Assembly: GCF_013032505.1 (NCBI RefSeq)
Contig: NZ_WQCG01000001.1
Span: 868,001-932,000 of the forward strand
Length of the DNA: 64,000 nt
Source: Ruegeria atlantica
Lineage (GTDB): Bacteria > Pseudomonadota > Alphaproteobacteria > Rhodobacterales > Rhodobacteraceae
Direction of reading: 5' to 3'
Of this stretch, positions 8,711 to 17,032 are shown piece after piece (within the stretch, counting starts at the first letter, position 1; every line of letters begins with the position of its first letter). Position numbers and translations under genes: made by a program. Under the pieces are notes generated by a model. It was not told where the DNA came from. It made no database searches and saw only the letters and a list, made by a program, of their open reading frames with translations.

Positions 8711-9121
8711 TCAAAACTCAGGAAACGTCGGGAGACCGTCGTCGAGTTTTATCCATGGCTGCTGACGTGATACGAAGACGTGGGCCTTGGGTTGCGCAAT
8801 CGATGGGTCATCCAACGTCACAGCAGAAAACCAAGCGTCAGCGCTCCAGTCTTGGCCCTCAACTTCATTTAGGGCAGCATAGGTCAACGTCGTTCCACAT
8901 TCCCGACAAAACCCTCGGCGAATACCCGGAGTTTTCTCAATGTGTTGGATTTCGCCTTTGATCACTTCAAAGTCTTCGGCGGCCACTTTAGCCCAAGTTA
9001 CAAAGGCACCGCCAAGGGCCATTTGGCACGAACGGCAATGGCAATGACCCGACCAAACTGGCGGGGTCGCTATCTGATACCGAACGGCACCACAGTAACA
9101 TCCACCTTGAAGTTTTTCCAT
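8711..9121 (-). CDS. GFA family (glutathione-dependent formaldehyde-activating-like) zinc protein
   Basis: 136 residues with the GFA zinc-binding cysteines in order: GGCYCGAVRY, GHCHCRSCQMALGG and GFCRECGTTL. Most members of this family are uncharacterised and are not true S-hydroxymethylglutathione synthases, so formaldehyde chemistry should not be assumed. Start chosen at ATG 9121 (MEKLQGGCYCG); the frame continues to a TTG at 9154 with no better signal. Divergent from a LysR gene 155 bases away, which may regulate it. Confidence 0.87.
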   Translation of the reverse strand: MEKLQGGCYCGAVRYQIATPPVWSGHCHCRSCQMALGGAFVTWAKVAAEDFEVIKGEIQHIEKTPGIRRGFCRECGTTLTYAALNEVEGQDWSADAWFSAVTLDDPSIAQPKAHVFVSRQQPWIKLDDGLPTFPEF

Positions 9122-9200
9122 CGTATCAAACTCTCCTGACGTGCGGCTCTGCAAACATCAGCGTTGAAGCGTTCGCCTTTTCCCCAACAAAAATACAGAT

Positions 9201-9211
9201 TTCACTGTGAA
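9201..9211. promoter_or_regulatory. palindrome TTCACTGTGAA, possible LysR operator
   Basis: Exact 11-bp palindrome in the gap between the divergent GFA and LysR genes. T9201 and A9213 also satisfy the T-N11-A spacing of LysR boxes. Position and symmetry are the only support. Confidence 0.35.
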
Positions 9212-9276
9212 TATTGTCAAGAAAACCGATATCATGCGAAACAAATAGTCTGAGGATACATAAGAAAAACTATAGT

Positions 9277-10173
9277 ATGGATTGGCTGCACCTTCCCCCG
9301 ATGAACGCTTTGCGCGCTTTCTCAGCGGTTGCGGAAGCAGGGAGTTACGCCGTGGCGGCTGAACGCTTGAACGTGACCCAAGCGGCTGTCAGCCAGCAGG
9401 TGAAATCGTTGGAGAAGCATTTGGGTGTAGCTCTCGTTGCTAAACGGGGGCGCAGCATTGAGCTGACCGAGCCAGGCATCATGCTTGCACGTGAACTGGG
9501 TATCGGCTTTGAAATCATTGGAAGGGGTGTCGAACGACTGGCAGAACACACAGCAAAGCGTCCCGTTCAAGTGACCATGTCACCAGCATTCGCGGTGGAG
9601 TGGCTATTGCCGAGAATGGCAGACTTTCAACGTGAACACTCAGAGATCACTTTGATGCTGAACCCAACTTCGGAACTGGTTCAGATACGCCCCGGCGGTA
9701 TAGATGTCGCCATTCGGTATCACGACAGACGCATGCCAAGAAAAGAGGAGGACACTGTCCTTGTCACCGACATGGTAGTGATCGGAGCACCTTCATTGGT
9801 GAGAGACCAAGACCTGCGTGACCCGGCCTCTTTAACGAAGCTGCCCTGGTTACAGGAACTGGGCACCAACGAGGCGGCTGACTGGTTCACCTATCACGGG
9901 GTTGTTCCTGCCGAGCCATTGACCATAAATCACATGCCGGGGAACCTGATCATGACTGCGGTTCGCCGGGGTGACGGTATCACGTATTCTGCCAGAGCTT
10001 TTTTTGAGGAAGATCTTTCATCTGGTCGGATGATTGAATTGTTCTCTGAGCCACTCTTCGGCGTCTACTACATCCAGACTCAAGCAGAATTTCAGCGTCC
10101 CGAGGCTAATGTGTTCGTCAACTGGCTTATATCTCAGTCGCAAGTCGTCTCGGCAAACACGTCCGAAAACTGA
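9277..10173 (+). CDS. LysR family regulator, GcvA-like
   Basis: 298 residues. The N-terminal winged helix begins LPPMNALRAFSAVAEAGSYA and continues AAERLNVTQAAVSQQVKSLE, the opening typical of the GcvA/AmpR branch. A periplasmic-binding-protein-like effector domain follows (VQVTMSPAFAVEWLLPRM, GGIDVAIRYHDR). The ATG at 9277 fits family starts; the longer frame uses a TTG at 9214. Divergent from the GFA-DUF1059 genes; likely controls them or itself, effector unknown. Confidence 0.88.
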   Translation: MDWLHLPPMNALRAFSAVAEAGSYAVAAERLNVTQAAVSQQVKSLEKHLGVALVAKRGRSIELTEPGIMLARELGIGFEIIGRGVERLAEHTAKRPVQVTMSPAFAVEWLLPRMADFQREHSEITLMLNPTSELVQIRPGGIDVAIRYHDRRMPRKEEDTVLVTDMVVIGAPSLVRDQDLRDPASLTKLPWLQELGTNEAADWFTYHGVVPAEPLTINHMPGNLIMTAVRRGDGITYSARAFFEEDLSSGRMIELFSEPLFGVYYIQTQAEFQRPEANVFVNWLISQSQVVSANTSEN

Positions 10174-10228
10174 TCCAGTTGCAGTTGGAAACTTTCGAAC
10201 CAAGCTAGGCTCGAGGCTGTCGCGCACC

Positions 10229-11461
10229 TCATTTGTTCGAAGTGGAAATCAGGTGATCAACTACATACTCCGCGTCCTCGCCCACGCCATAAAACAGGCC
10301 TGACCCTTGTGTGTGCATCCAATGCAATCCGCAGAAGTACAGGCCTGCTATATCCGTAATACCTCGCTCATATTGCGGATAGCCAGTCTCATCGAAGACC
10401 GGCAAGTCGATCCATCCAAAATCGCGGTGAAACCCAGTTGCGTATATGACGGTTGAAACATTTGCTGCAGCCAAGTCGAAGAACGGTAGTTCAGGTTTAG
10501 GCTGCCAGTTGATCGGGACAACAATTTCCTTGGGATCATCGAGTCTGTTCTCTGCAACAAACGTGTCGATGCTCTCCATTTCCGCGCGACACACATCGTC
10601 CACTGCCTTGAGCGTCTCTTCAAGTCCGCCCGCCAAAATCAGACACCCGTCTTGAACACCCTCAACCTTGCTGTGTAGCTTGACCCCGTCGAGCGCCATC
10701 TGGCGCAGATCAATAATACGACCACCCTCTCGCCCAGAGAGATGTGGATGGGCCTTGAACCGGATAGCTGTCCCTTTGGGATGGTCCTTTACCGCCATGT
10801 TCATGTACCCAGTCGCCAAGTCCCATTCAAAAATGTCGCGACCCCTATAGCGACGTGGGATGCGGCCAGCACTGCCCACTGCGAGATGTACGTCGCGCCC
10901 GGATAAGTGCAGGTCCTCAGCGACCTGACACCCTGACTGACCACTTCCAATAATAAATACCGCACCATCCGGTAGGCTCGCTGAGTTGCGATAGTCACAC
11001 GTATGTATGCCAGTAACCCTTTCAGGCAGATCGTAATGCCAACTTGGTATATTCGGGTGTTGATGCGTGCCGACGGTGACGATCAAGTTCTGCGCTCTGA
11101 TTTCGCCATCTGATGTGGTTAGTTTGAAACGACCCGGTCCTGCACTTGCCTCGATTCTAGCCACCTCGACGCCCGCTCGATAGGGCGGAGCAAAACTTCT
11201 CGCATAGTCTTCGATGTACTTAACAATCTCATCGCGGAGCATGAAACCATCGGGATCATCTCCATTGTAATGGAAACCTGGAAGTCGGCAGAGTTTGTTA
11301 GGAGAGACTAGGCAGAACGAATCCCAGCGGTTACGCCATGTATCGCCAATCTGCCCGCGGTCCAAAACAACGTGATCAAGACCAGCCTGCTTTAAGTGCC
11401 AGCTAACGGAAAGACCAGCTTGACCTCCGCCCACAACCACAGTGTCAATCAGGGTGTACAT
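10229..11461 (-). CDS. flavin-dependent monooxygenase / FAD-NAD(P)-binding oxidoreductase
   Basis: 410 residues. Two Rossmann fingerprints are visible: VVVGGGQAGLSVSWHLKQ (FAD, about 8-25) and FIIGSGQSGCQVAEDL (NAD(P)H, about 170). The segment GDTWRNRWDSF after the FAD motif, and the late ATGFHRDFGWID, place it with Baeyer-Villiger/flavin-containing monooxygenase-like enzymes. Substrate cannot be told. ATG 11461 follows AGAGAGG at 8 bases. It converges with the LysR gene at 10173, leaving 55 bases between stops. Confidence 0.85.
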   Translation of the reverse strand: MYTLIDTVVVGGGQAGLSVSWHLKQAGLDHVVLDRGQIGDTWRNRWDSFCLVSPNKLCRLPGFHYNGDDPDGFMLRDEIVKYIEDYARSFAPPYRAGVEVARIEASAGPGRFKLTTSDGEIRAQNLIVTVGTHQHPNIPSWHYDLPERVTGIHTCDYRNSASLPDGAVFIIGSGQSGCQVAEDLHLSGRDVHLAVGSAGRIPRRYRGRDIFEWDLATGYMNMAVKDHPKGTAIRFKAHPHLSGREGGRIIDLRQMALDGVKLHSKVEGVQDGCLILAGGLEETLKAVDDVCRAEMESIDTFVAENRLDDPKEIVVPINWQPKPELPFFDLAAANVSTVIYATGFHRDFGWIDLPVFDETGYPQYERGITDIAGLYFCGLHWMHTQGSGLFYGVGEDAEYVVDHLISTSNK

Positions 11462-11813
11462 AACAGCAAACCTCTCTATGAAACTCTATCGGCGACAGCT
11501 AGTTGCTTCAACGTATCAATGTCCGCTCAGGGCTCGATGCGGACCTTCGCTGCAGTAGATCTGAACGACTGCTCAGCGGACAAAGCCGCCATTTGGAATA
11601 TGCTTGGGAATGACCGCTGTCAGCCCAAAGCGGACATGGCGCAACTCAAGGCGAGGACAAATCGGCTGTTTGTCCTTAAGCTTTTCGCGCAGACTTATCT
11701 GAGTGTTTCCCGACGTTGAACCCCGTTTAAACCAAGGTCAGAATTCGCCCCTGTGCACTTTCGCATGGTCTAAACACATAGCGACCAGTATGAAACAGAA
11801 AGGAGGACAATAC
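11462..11813. other. 352-base gap with a two-unit repeat
   Basis: Between the divergent monooxygenase and cyclase genes. Most of it is the two-unit inverted repeat at 11519-11638. The remainder contains the cyclase leader with AAAGGAGGAC at 11799-11808. No coding sequence is supported here. Confidence 0.6.
11519..11638. repeat. two inverted units of the intergenic repeat family
   Basis: The left unit reads AATGTCCGCT, CAGGGCTCGATGCGGAC, CTTCGCTGC. The right unit is in reverse orientation: GACCGCTGTCAGCCCAAAG then CGGACATGG near 11621-11638. TCAGCGGACAAAG in the middle (11573-11585) adds a further half-unit. This is the clearest example of the family in the window. Confidence 0.7.
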
Positions 11814-13556
11814 GTGGAGCGAAAGCTGGCGGCCATCCTGATTTCCGACCTTGTCGGCTTTACCGCCCGGATGGAGCGGGACGAGAAAGGCACGCTCGAA
11901 ATTCTTTCAGCGCACATTGACGATATTGCTGCTCCGCTTGTCGGTCGGCATCACGGTCGCATCGTAAAAAAGATGGGTGACGGTCTGCTCGCCAGCTTCG
12001 ACAGCGCAGTCGATGCCGTTTCCTGCGCGGTCGAATGGCAAAACGCATCAGCGGCAGGTAAGGACTCTCTCCAATTTCGCATTGGCGTTACTCTTGGGGA
12101 CATAATAATGCGCGACGGAGATGTTTTTGGGTCCGGTGTGAACCTTGCGTCAAGGTTGGAGCAGCTTGCCCCGCCCGGCGGTGTGTTGGTGTCGGACGCT
12201 GTATATCGTGTGGTCGGAAATCGTATACCGGTCGCCTGGGAGGATGCTGGTCAGCACACGGTAAAGAACGTTGCCGATCCGGTACATGCTTGGCACATTG
12301 GCGGGTTAAGCGCAGTATGCGCTGAACCGCCTCGGCCTGAAGCCTCAGGAAAAGCCACTATTGCGGTCCTGCCTCTACACAACATGAGCGATGATCCCGA
12401 GCAGGCATTCTTTAGCGATGGGATTGCGGAAGACATTATTGTGGGTTTATCGCGTTTTCGGACGCTTAAGGTTGTTTCCAGAAACGCGTCATTCAGGTTC
12501 CGAACACAAGACACAGATCCGGCCAAAATCGCGGAGGCGCTCAGCGCAGATTACCTGGTTGAAGGCAGCGTGCGGAAGGCCGGTAGTCGCGTCAGAATAT
12601 CGGTACAACTCGCTGACGCACGAACGGGGACTCAACTCTGGTCGGATCGATACGACCATGAACTGGAGGACGTTCTGGCAGTACAAGACGAGGTGGCCCG
12701 GAATATCGTCGCAGTGTTGCCTGGCAGGGTCCAGCACGATGTCGTCGACCGTTCGACACAGAAACCAGCGGATCAGATGAAGGCCTATGAACTGATGCTT
12801 AAGGGCAAGGCATTGCGCGACGGCCTGAACGCACGAGATACGGCCAAGGCGAGAGCTTTGTTGGAACGAGCGGTCGCACTCGATCCGACCATCGCGCGAT
12901 CTTACATGTATCTTTCAGACACATATGTCATAGACTTGTGGCTAGGGCTGGCAGACGCTGACGCACCCACGCACACGTTGAAAATCGCCCGCAAGGGCGT
13001 GGCACTGGATAACCGGGACGTCTACATTCAGGACCAGCTTGGGTTTGCTTATCTCTGCGCCGGACTGTGGGGTGAGGCCGAAGCGCAATTCAACAAGACA
13101 CTTTCCATGATAGAAACCGAAGCGGAGTCGATGGCTTGGTGCGGCTATGCTCTCCTACTGCTCGGCCAGCACGAAAAGGCGCACGATGTAGTCTCGGAAG
13201 CTATGGCGCTGGACCCGTTACATCCGCCTGCCATCGACTGGATTATGGGGCAGGTCGAATTTTTCAACGGTAACTATGAAGCAGCACTTAGTTTTCTAAT
13301 GGGAGCAGCGCGGCTTAACTCGTTGGCCACTGCATTTGTAGCCGCGTCTTACACGCAGCTCGAACGAGCGCGAGACGCCTCCGACGCGTTGCGAGAATTT
13401 GTCACCGATCGTCACGATGAATTCACAAGTCGAGGTATTGTGGTTGAGGATGAGACGGTCGAAAGCCTTGCCCGTGGGTTTCGGTCTATGTGGCGGCGAC
13501 CGGATGATTTTGAACGTCTTGCCAATGGGCTACGAGCGGCAGGATTGACCGGCTGA
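11814..13556 (+). CDS. class III adenylate/guanylate cyclase with TolB-like and TPR domains
   Basis: Cyclic-nucleotide synthase of 580 residues from GTG 11814, which has AGGAGGAC 5-6 bases upstream and yields the family opening VERKLAAILISDLVGFTARM. Asp12 and Asp56 (KKMGDGLL) are the metal ligands, and VFGSGVNLASRLE completes the cyclase domain (1-165). IAVLPLHNMSDDPEQAFFSD starts the FlgO/TolB-like region; the rest is TPR-like helices. Same architecture as 4920-6650 but clearly diverged, so an older duplication rather than a recent copy. An ATG at 11790 is in frame but badly spaced from any ribosome site. Confidence 0.88.
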   Translation: MERKLAAILISDLVGFTARMERDEKGTLEILSAHIDDIAAPLVGRHHGRIVKKMGDGLLASFDSAVDAVSCAVEWQNASAAGKDSLQFRIGVTLGDIIMRDGDVFGSGVNLASRLEQLAPPGGVLVSDAVYRVVGNRIPVAWEDAGQHTVKNVADPVHAWHIGGLSAVCAEPPRPEASGKATIAVLPLHNMSDDPEQAFFSDGIAEDIIVGLSRFRTLKVVSRNASFRFRTQDTDPAKIAEALSADYLVEGSVRKAGSRVRISVQLADARTGTQLWSDRYDHELEDVLAVQDEVARNIVAVLPGRVQHDVVDRSTQKPADQMKAYELMLKGKALRDGLNARDTAKARALLERAVALDPTIARSYMYLSDTYVIDLWLGLADADAPTHTLKIARKGVALDNRDVYIQDQLGFAYLCAGLWGEAEAQFNKTLSMIETEAESMAWCGYALLLLGQHEKAHDVVSEAMALDPLHPPAIDWIMGQVEFFNGNYEAALSFLMGAARLNSLATAFVAASYTQLERARDASDALREFVTDRHDEFTSRGIVVEDETVESLARGFRSMWRRPDDFERLANGLRAAGLTG

Positions 13557-13634
13557 CACCGACATTAACTCCTTTGTCCAAACAGCGCGGCCTCAATTAC
13601 GCATTTCTCTACGCTCTGTTTTTTCGGCGGCGCG

Positions 13635-13656
13635 AACCCAACGCGGACATGCACAG
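13635..13656. repeat. fragment of the intergenic repeat
   Basis: GCGAACCCAACGCGGACATGC resembles the reverse-oriented right arm of the repeat (GCCCAAAGCGGACATG). Only about 20 bases are recognisable. Confidence 0.4.
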
Positions 13657-13706
13657 TTAGACTTTGCAGTTTCCAAGACGCCAAAGAGCGAACTTTTGCA
13701 CGAGGG

Positions 13707-14492
13707 CTATACCCGATACCAGTTTTCAACGTCTCGGGTAGCTTCCTCGACTGTAAAAGCAGCCTCCACCTCTGCGATTACACACCGTACTTCATCCGGG
13801 CTTGCATTGAGTTCAAAAATACTCGCCCCTAGATCATGGGCTGACCCGGCAACTGAATAAATCGTATCGACCCCAATTCTGATGGCGTTTCGGTGTTGCA
13901 GTAGGTGCTCAAAAAACCGCACATAAATCATCTCCTCGTACGGAGAATGACTGTCCGCTTCAGAGATCAAACCCAATTCTGCGGCCTTGGCACATGTCAA
14001 ACGCCAAGCCAGTTCCATTGTCGATGGAGGCGCATCTCTGGCCTCATCAGGATGTTTTGGGTTCGCAAACGTAGACCTTCGGAAGGCTTCGAGATTGGCA
14101 CGCAAGCTCTTTGTAGGAACGGGATAGATGAATGTGGTTTCCTCGGATGCTAAGGCTGGTTCAACCTGATCCGGCTGCGCCTGGATGAACTCGGAAAACC
14201 TGTTTCCGATTATAGGCACTTCTCCGACAATCAAGTCTGTGGGGTCGGTATCCTCCACCAGCCATCGCGCCAGGGCTCTCCGACCCCACAGCCCGGCAGC
14301 CTTTCGGATCAACGGATGAGTTCCATCCGAAACATCTGGATACCTAGCGAGTATATCTTCGGTCTGAAACGCCGCGAGACCTGTATCCCAACGCATAATT
14401 TGCACGCGACGTCCCAAGGAGACCGAAATGGATATCTGCTGACGCAACAGGAATGACTTTCCTGATGCTGGTAATCCAGTGAAGAAAACCAT
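13707..14492 (-). CDS. P-loop NTPase/kinase-like protein of unknown function
   Basis: 261 residues from ATG 14492. A Walker A motif, FFTGLPASGKSF, lies at the very N-terminus as in small kinases and zeta-like folds. No clear Walker B or known family signature was recognised; LWGRRALARWL and a Trp/Arg-rich C-terminus (RDVENWYRV) are distinctive. The frame stays open upstream for at least 28 codons without an ATG. An AGGAG stands 7 bases before an in-frame ATT near 14550, so a longer product from a rare start cannot be excluded. Monocistronic. Confidence 0.6.
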   Translation of the reverse strand: MVFFTGLPASGKSFLLRQQISISVSLGRRVQIMRWDTGLAAFQTEDILARYPDVSDGTHPLIRKAAGLWGRRALARWLVEDTDPTDLIVGEVPIIGNRFSEFIQAQPDQVEPALASEETTFIYPVPTKSLRANLEAFRRSTFANPKHPDEARDAPPSTMELAWRLTCAKAAELGLISEADSHSPYEEMIYVRFFEHLLQHRNAIRIGVDTIYSVAGSAHDLGASIFELNASPDEVRCVIAEVEAAFTVEEATRDVENWYRV

Positions 14493-15047
14493 GCGGCAAC
14501 GACGTGCAGCGTCGGTCAGGTGTCTTCCAATCTCAGTGTCCGCAAAACTGTCGATAGAAATTGCGAATCTCCTAATTCGGTGTCGGCAATAGGCTGGAGC
14601 GGCGAGCGTTCACCACCTCCAAGATTGTTGCCCAAGAAATCCGGCGATTTCACAGTTGAAATGTCAACCTAAATTGCCCCAAAGTGAATTTTGCCTCTCA
14701 GTTATTCTCTTAACCACCTAATAACTCGCCGGTCTCAAAAATTAATCATTCCGCAGCACACGCTTCTTGACGAGCGTGCTTCCTTGACTCTTCACAGACT
14801 AGGAACGACAAGAGTGTATTGCTAAAAAATTACTCGTCGCCGCGATGCTGCCGGCTTCGATGATCCAATGGCCTTCAGACTAATTGTAGCATGCGCCCCA
14901 GCGTAGGAACGGGTTTCGCTGGGGTCTTCGCTATGAGCTCGTTCCTCGTAAGCATTCGCAACGGTCACCTGACATGCTCCAGTCATCGCGTGACCTATCA
15001 AAGAAGGCACCGTATGAACAGAACATGGCTAATAAATCGCGTACGCG
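14493..15047. other. 555-base stretch without a supported gene
   Basis: Contains the leader of the P-loop gene (minus strand) and an AT-rich stretch about 14650-14760. A short repeat fragment (AGTGTCCGCAAAACTG, about 14536) is the only recognisable element. A 62-codon GTG frame on the minus strand at 14822-15010 has no ribosome site or recognisable sequence. Confidence 0.5.
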
Positions 15048-15830
15048 ATGCCGGATAGATCAGGTCTCAGGCTCCGTTTTAATCAGTCAATCATCGTGTT
15101 TACGCGCTGCATTCTCTGTTTGATCCCGACACTCTTTGTGTTGCTCTCAGGAACGCAGCTTCCTGCCCAAGTTGCAGGCAATGCCGAAGGATCGGTTTGT
15201 GACCAAGGTTCCGAAAACAAGAACGGATTCTGCCAAAGAACAGACTTACCAGAAAACGCATATTTGACGGGTAGCTCCTTCGGCAGCGGCTGGGAATGCA
15301 ATCACGGTTTTCAGAATGTCGGAGAACTTTGTGAGGAGATAAGAGTTCCTGAAAATGCCTATCTGGCATCAACCGGAGATCAGTGGGAGTGCAATCGGCT
15401 GTTCCAGCGTGTCGGCGCAGAATGTGAAGAAGTGATTGCACCTCAAAATGGATACGTCGAAACCCGGTTTGGCGTGCAGGAAACACACTGTAACTGGGGA
15501 TTTCGGAAGGAGGGCCAGACTTGTGTTGCAATAGATGTCCCGAGCAACGGCCGCCTGACTGACAAAAACAGCGCGAATGGTTGGGTGTGCATCAGAGGTT
15601 ACCGGGCAGCGGATAGCGGCTGTGAGCCTGTGTTTGTTCCACAGCATGCATATCTCGCGCCTGAAACTTATTCCGGATGGAAATGCGAACGTGGTTTTCG
15701 CGCAAACCGGGACAGTTGCGTTGCGATCCTTGTGCCTTCAAACGCTCACTTGAATCGAAGAGGTGATGGTTGGGAATGTAATCGGCCGTTCACAAGACAG
15801 AACGATAAGTGCGCCGAAAATGTGCCGTGA
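15048..15830 (+). CDS. secreted protein with six tandem two-cysteine repeats
   Basis: 260 residues: a signal peptide (hydrophobic core CILCLIPTLFVLLSG, likely cut after PAQVA), then six repeats of 31-34 residues. The consensus is [VLA]P-x-N-A-Y-L, a variable stretch, W-x-C-x-x-G-F, six or seven residues, then C. Units begin LPENAYL, VPENAYL, APQNGYV, VPSNGRL, VPQHAYL and VPSNAHL; a half-unit (VCDQGS...GFC) precedes them. The regular Cys pairs suggest one disulfide per repeat in an extracytoplasmic rod or binding module. No enzyme domain is present and I cannot name the repeat. No Shine-Dalgarno is evident before the ATG. A small membrane protein follows. Confidence 0.7.
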   Translation: MPDRSGLRLRFNQSIIVFTRCILCLIPTLFVLLSGTQLPAQVAGNAEGSVCDQGSENKNGFCQRTDLPENAYLTGSSFGSGWECNHGFQNVGELCEEIRVPENAYLASTGDQWECNRLFQRVGAECEEVIAPQNGYVETRFGVQETHCNWGFRKEGQTCVAIDVPSNGRLTDKNSANGWVCIRGYRAADSGCEPVFVPQHAYLAPETYSGWKCERGFRANRDSCVAILVPSNAHLNRRGDGWECNRPFTRQNDKCAENVP

Positions 15831-15882
15831 CAATAGGTTGGTGGAAATCAATACCGCCTGAAATATCCGGAAGGACCAAGCC

Positions 15883-16020
15883 GTGAACTATAACTCGATT
15901 GACGAAAATCTGGGCAAAATGCTCAAAGCCGAAAGGGCGCATCTCTGGTCCTATAGAGTGAAGATGTTTATCGCGTTAGCGGTGTTTGTCGCGGCCATAA
16001 TTGTGGTGGTGTTTCTCTAA
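15883..16020 (+). CDS. 45-residue single-pass membrane protein
   Basis: Short gene starting at GTG 15883 with GGAAGGA 7-8 bases upstream. The product has a charged N-terminal half (SIDENLGKMLKAERAHLW) and one C-terminal membrane helix (MFIALAVFVAAIIVVVFL). Its stop overlaps the next gene's start as TAATG, so the two are translationally coupled. No family recognised. The coupling, ribosome site and clean amphipathic-to-hydrophobic layout are the evidence that it is real. Confidence 0.65.
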   Translation: MNYNSIDENLGKMLKAERAHLWSYRVKMFIALAVFVAAIIVVVFL

Positions 16021-16709
16021 TGCGTAAAAATGCCCCTCAAGTGACCCTTCCGGACTCAAAGATGTCAACTTTTGGTCTGGAACAAAGAGCATTTCAGGAC
16101 CGCAGTGTTCGTAAGTCGCGGAACGCTGACGTATCAGGAGTGATTGAGGAAGAATTTGGAAAGTACTTGATAAAGGCTGGCGTTCTGAGCGGCAATAGTG
16201 TCGCACGGGCATTTCCCAAGCCGCCGGCTAAAACGCAGGCAATGATTGCCGATGCAGTTGGAGAAACACCAGCATTGGCCATTGAAGCATTAAAAGGAAT
16301 TCTCGAAGAACGAGACAGGATGCGCGGCTGTCAACGCCGTTTGGAGGGAAACTCCGGCACCCTCGTTCCCAGTGAAAGAGAATATGCCGAGGCATTGCGC
16401 CAGATCAGGTTCACCCCTGCGCAGGTCACATTGCTCAAAGCACTTACAATCGCGGGCAAGGACGGTCTGACCATTGGTCACTTGTCTCAGGCGGCCGGTT
16501 ACAAATCGCGCGAGGCCTCCATCAAGGTCTTTAAGAAAGTCGGACTATTGATTGCGGAGTATCTAGAGCTCGAACTTCCCGAAGCCGGATCGGCAAAGAA
16601 TGATGGCGCCGCGCAGGTAATTGCATTTTCTCACATCGAAAGTGACGATGAGCCAGCAACTTGGATTATGCATCAGGAACTGCGCGACGCTGTTCGTTCG
16701 GTTCTATGA
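16020..16709 (+). CDS. uncharacterised protein, possible winged-helix segment
   Basis: 229 residues, soluble. The N-terminal 100 residues are basic and Ser-rich. A helical region around 120-180 (TPAQVTLLKALTIAGKDG, LTIGHLSQAAGYKSREA) looks like a winged-helix or helix-turn-helix unit: a recognition-like GYKSREASIKVFKKVG follows the turn. No catalytic motif seen. Coupled to the upstream 45-residue membrane protein by a TAATG overlap, which argues that the pair acts together. Function unknown. Confidence 0.6.
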   Translation: MRKNAPQVTLPDSKMSTFGLEQRAFQDRSVRKSRNADVSGVIEEEFGKYLIKAGVLSGNSVARAFPKPPAKTQAMIADAVGETPALAIEALKGILEERDRMRGCQRRLEGNSGTLVPSEREYAEALRQIRFTPAQVTLLKALTIAGKDGLTIGHLSQAAGYKSREASIKVFKKVGLLIAEYLELELPEAGSAKNDGAAQVIAFSHIESDDEPATWIMHQELRDAVRSVL

Positions 16710-16783
16710 CGTACGTTCCAGCCCCCGCTTTCGAAGCGAGCTCTGAACCGGAACAAATGCACGAAAGGTTGCTCACGTAGCTT

Positions 16784-17032
16784 ATGTTGGAGAAAAGACC
16801 ATATCCGCTCGACCTGATCTATGTACCTGTGAAACGAGCGAAAACGCTTGATCAACAGAAAGTTTTGACGCTGGCCGAAGATATCCTGAAGAACGGCCAG
16901 AAGACCCCGATCCAAATACGCGCTGACAACAAAAGGTTCGTGCTGATTGAAGGCCTTCACCGACTAGAGGCCATTCGCGCCCTGGGCGGTGATACGGTCG
17001 AAGCCTATCTGGTACGCGCCAGACTACACTAA
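16784..17032 (+). CDS. mini ParB/sulfiredoxin-fold protein
   Basis: 82 residues consisting only of a ParB N-terminal-like (ParB/Srx) domain: VPVKRAKTLDQQKVLTLAED, ILKNGQKTPIQIR, then the signature LIEGLHRLEAIRALGG corresponding to GxxRxxA-type ParB box II. True ParB is 280-300 residues with HTH and dimer domains; those are missing, and no parA lies nearby, so chromosome segregation is unlikely. Such stand-alone domains can bind nucleotides. Its stop overlaps the 3-prime end of the converging desaturase remnant by 9 bases. Confidence 0.75.
   Translation: MLEKRPYPLDLIYVPVKRAKTLDQQKVLTLAEDILKNGQKTPIQIRADNKRFVLIEGLHRLEAIRALGGDTVEAYLVRARLH

Noticed and set aside
14822..15010. 62-codon GTG frame on the minus strand
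   Set aside because: No ribosome site, no signal peptide or domain, and composition typical of random frames.
16784..17032. Chromosome-partitioning ParB
   Set aside because: Only the N-terminal domain is present; no HTH, no parA and no parS-like site nearby.
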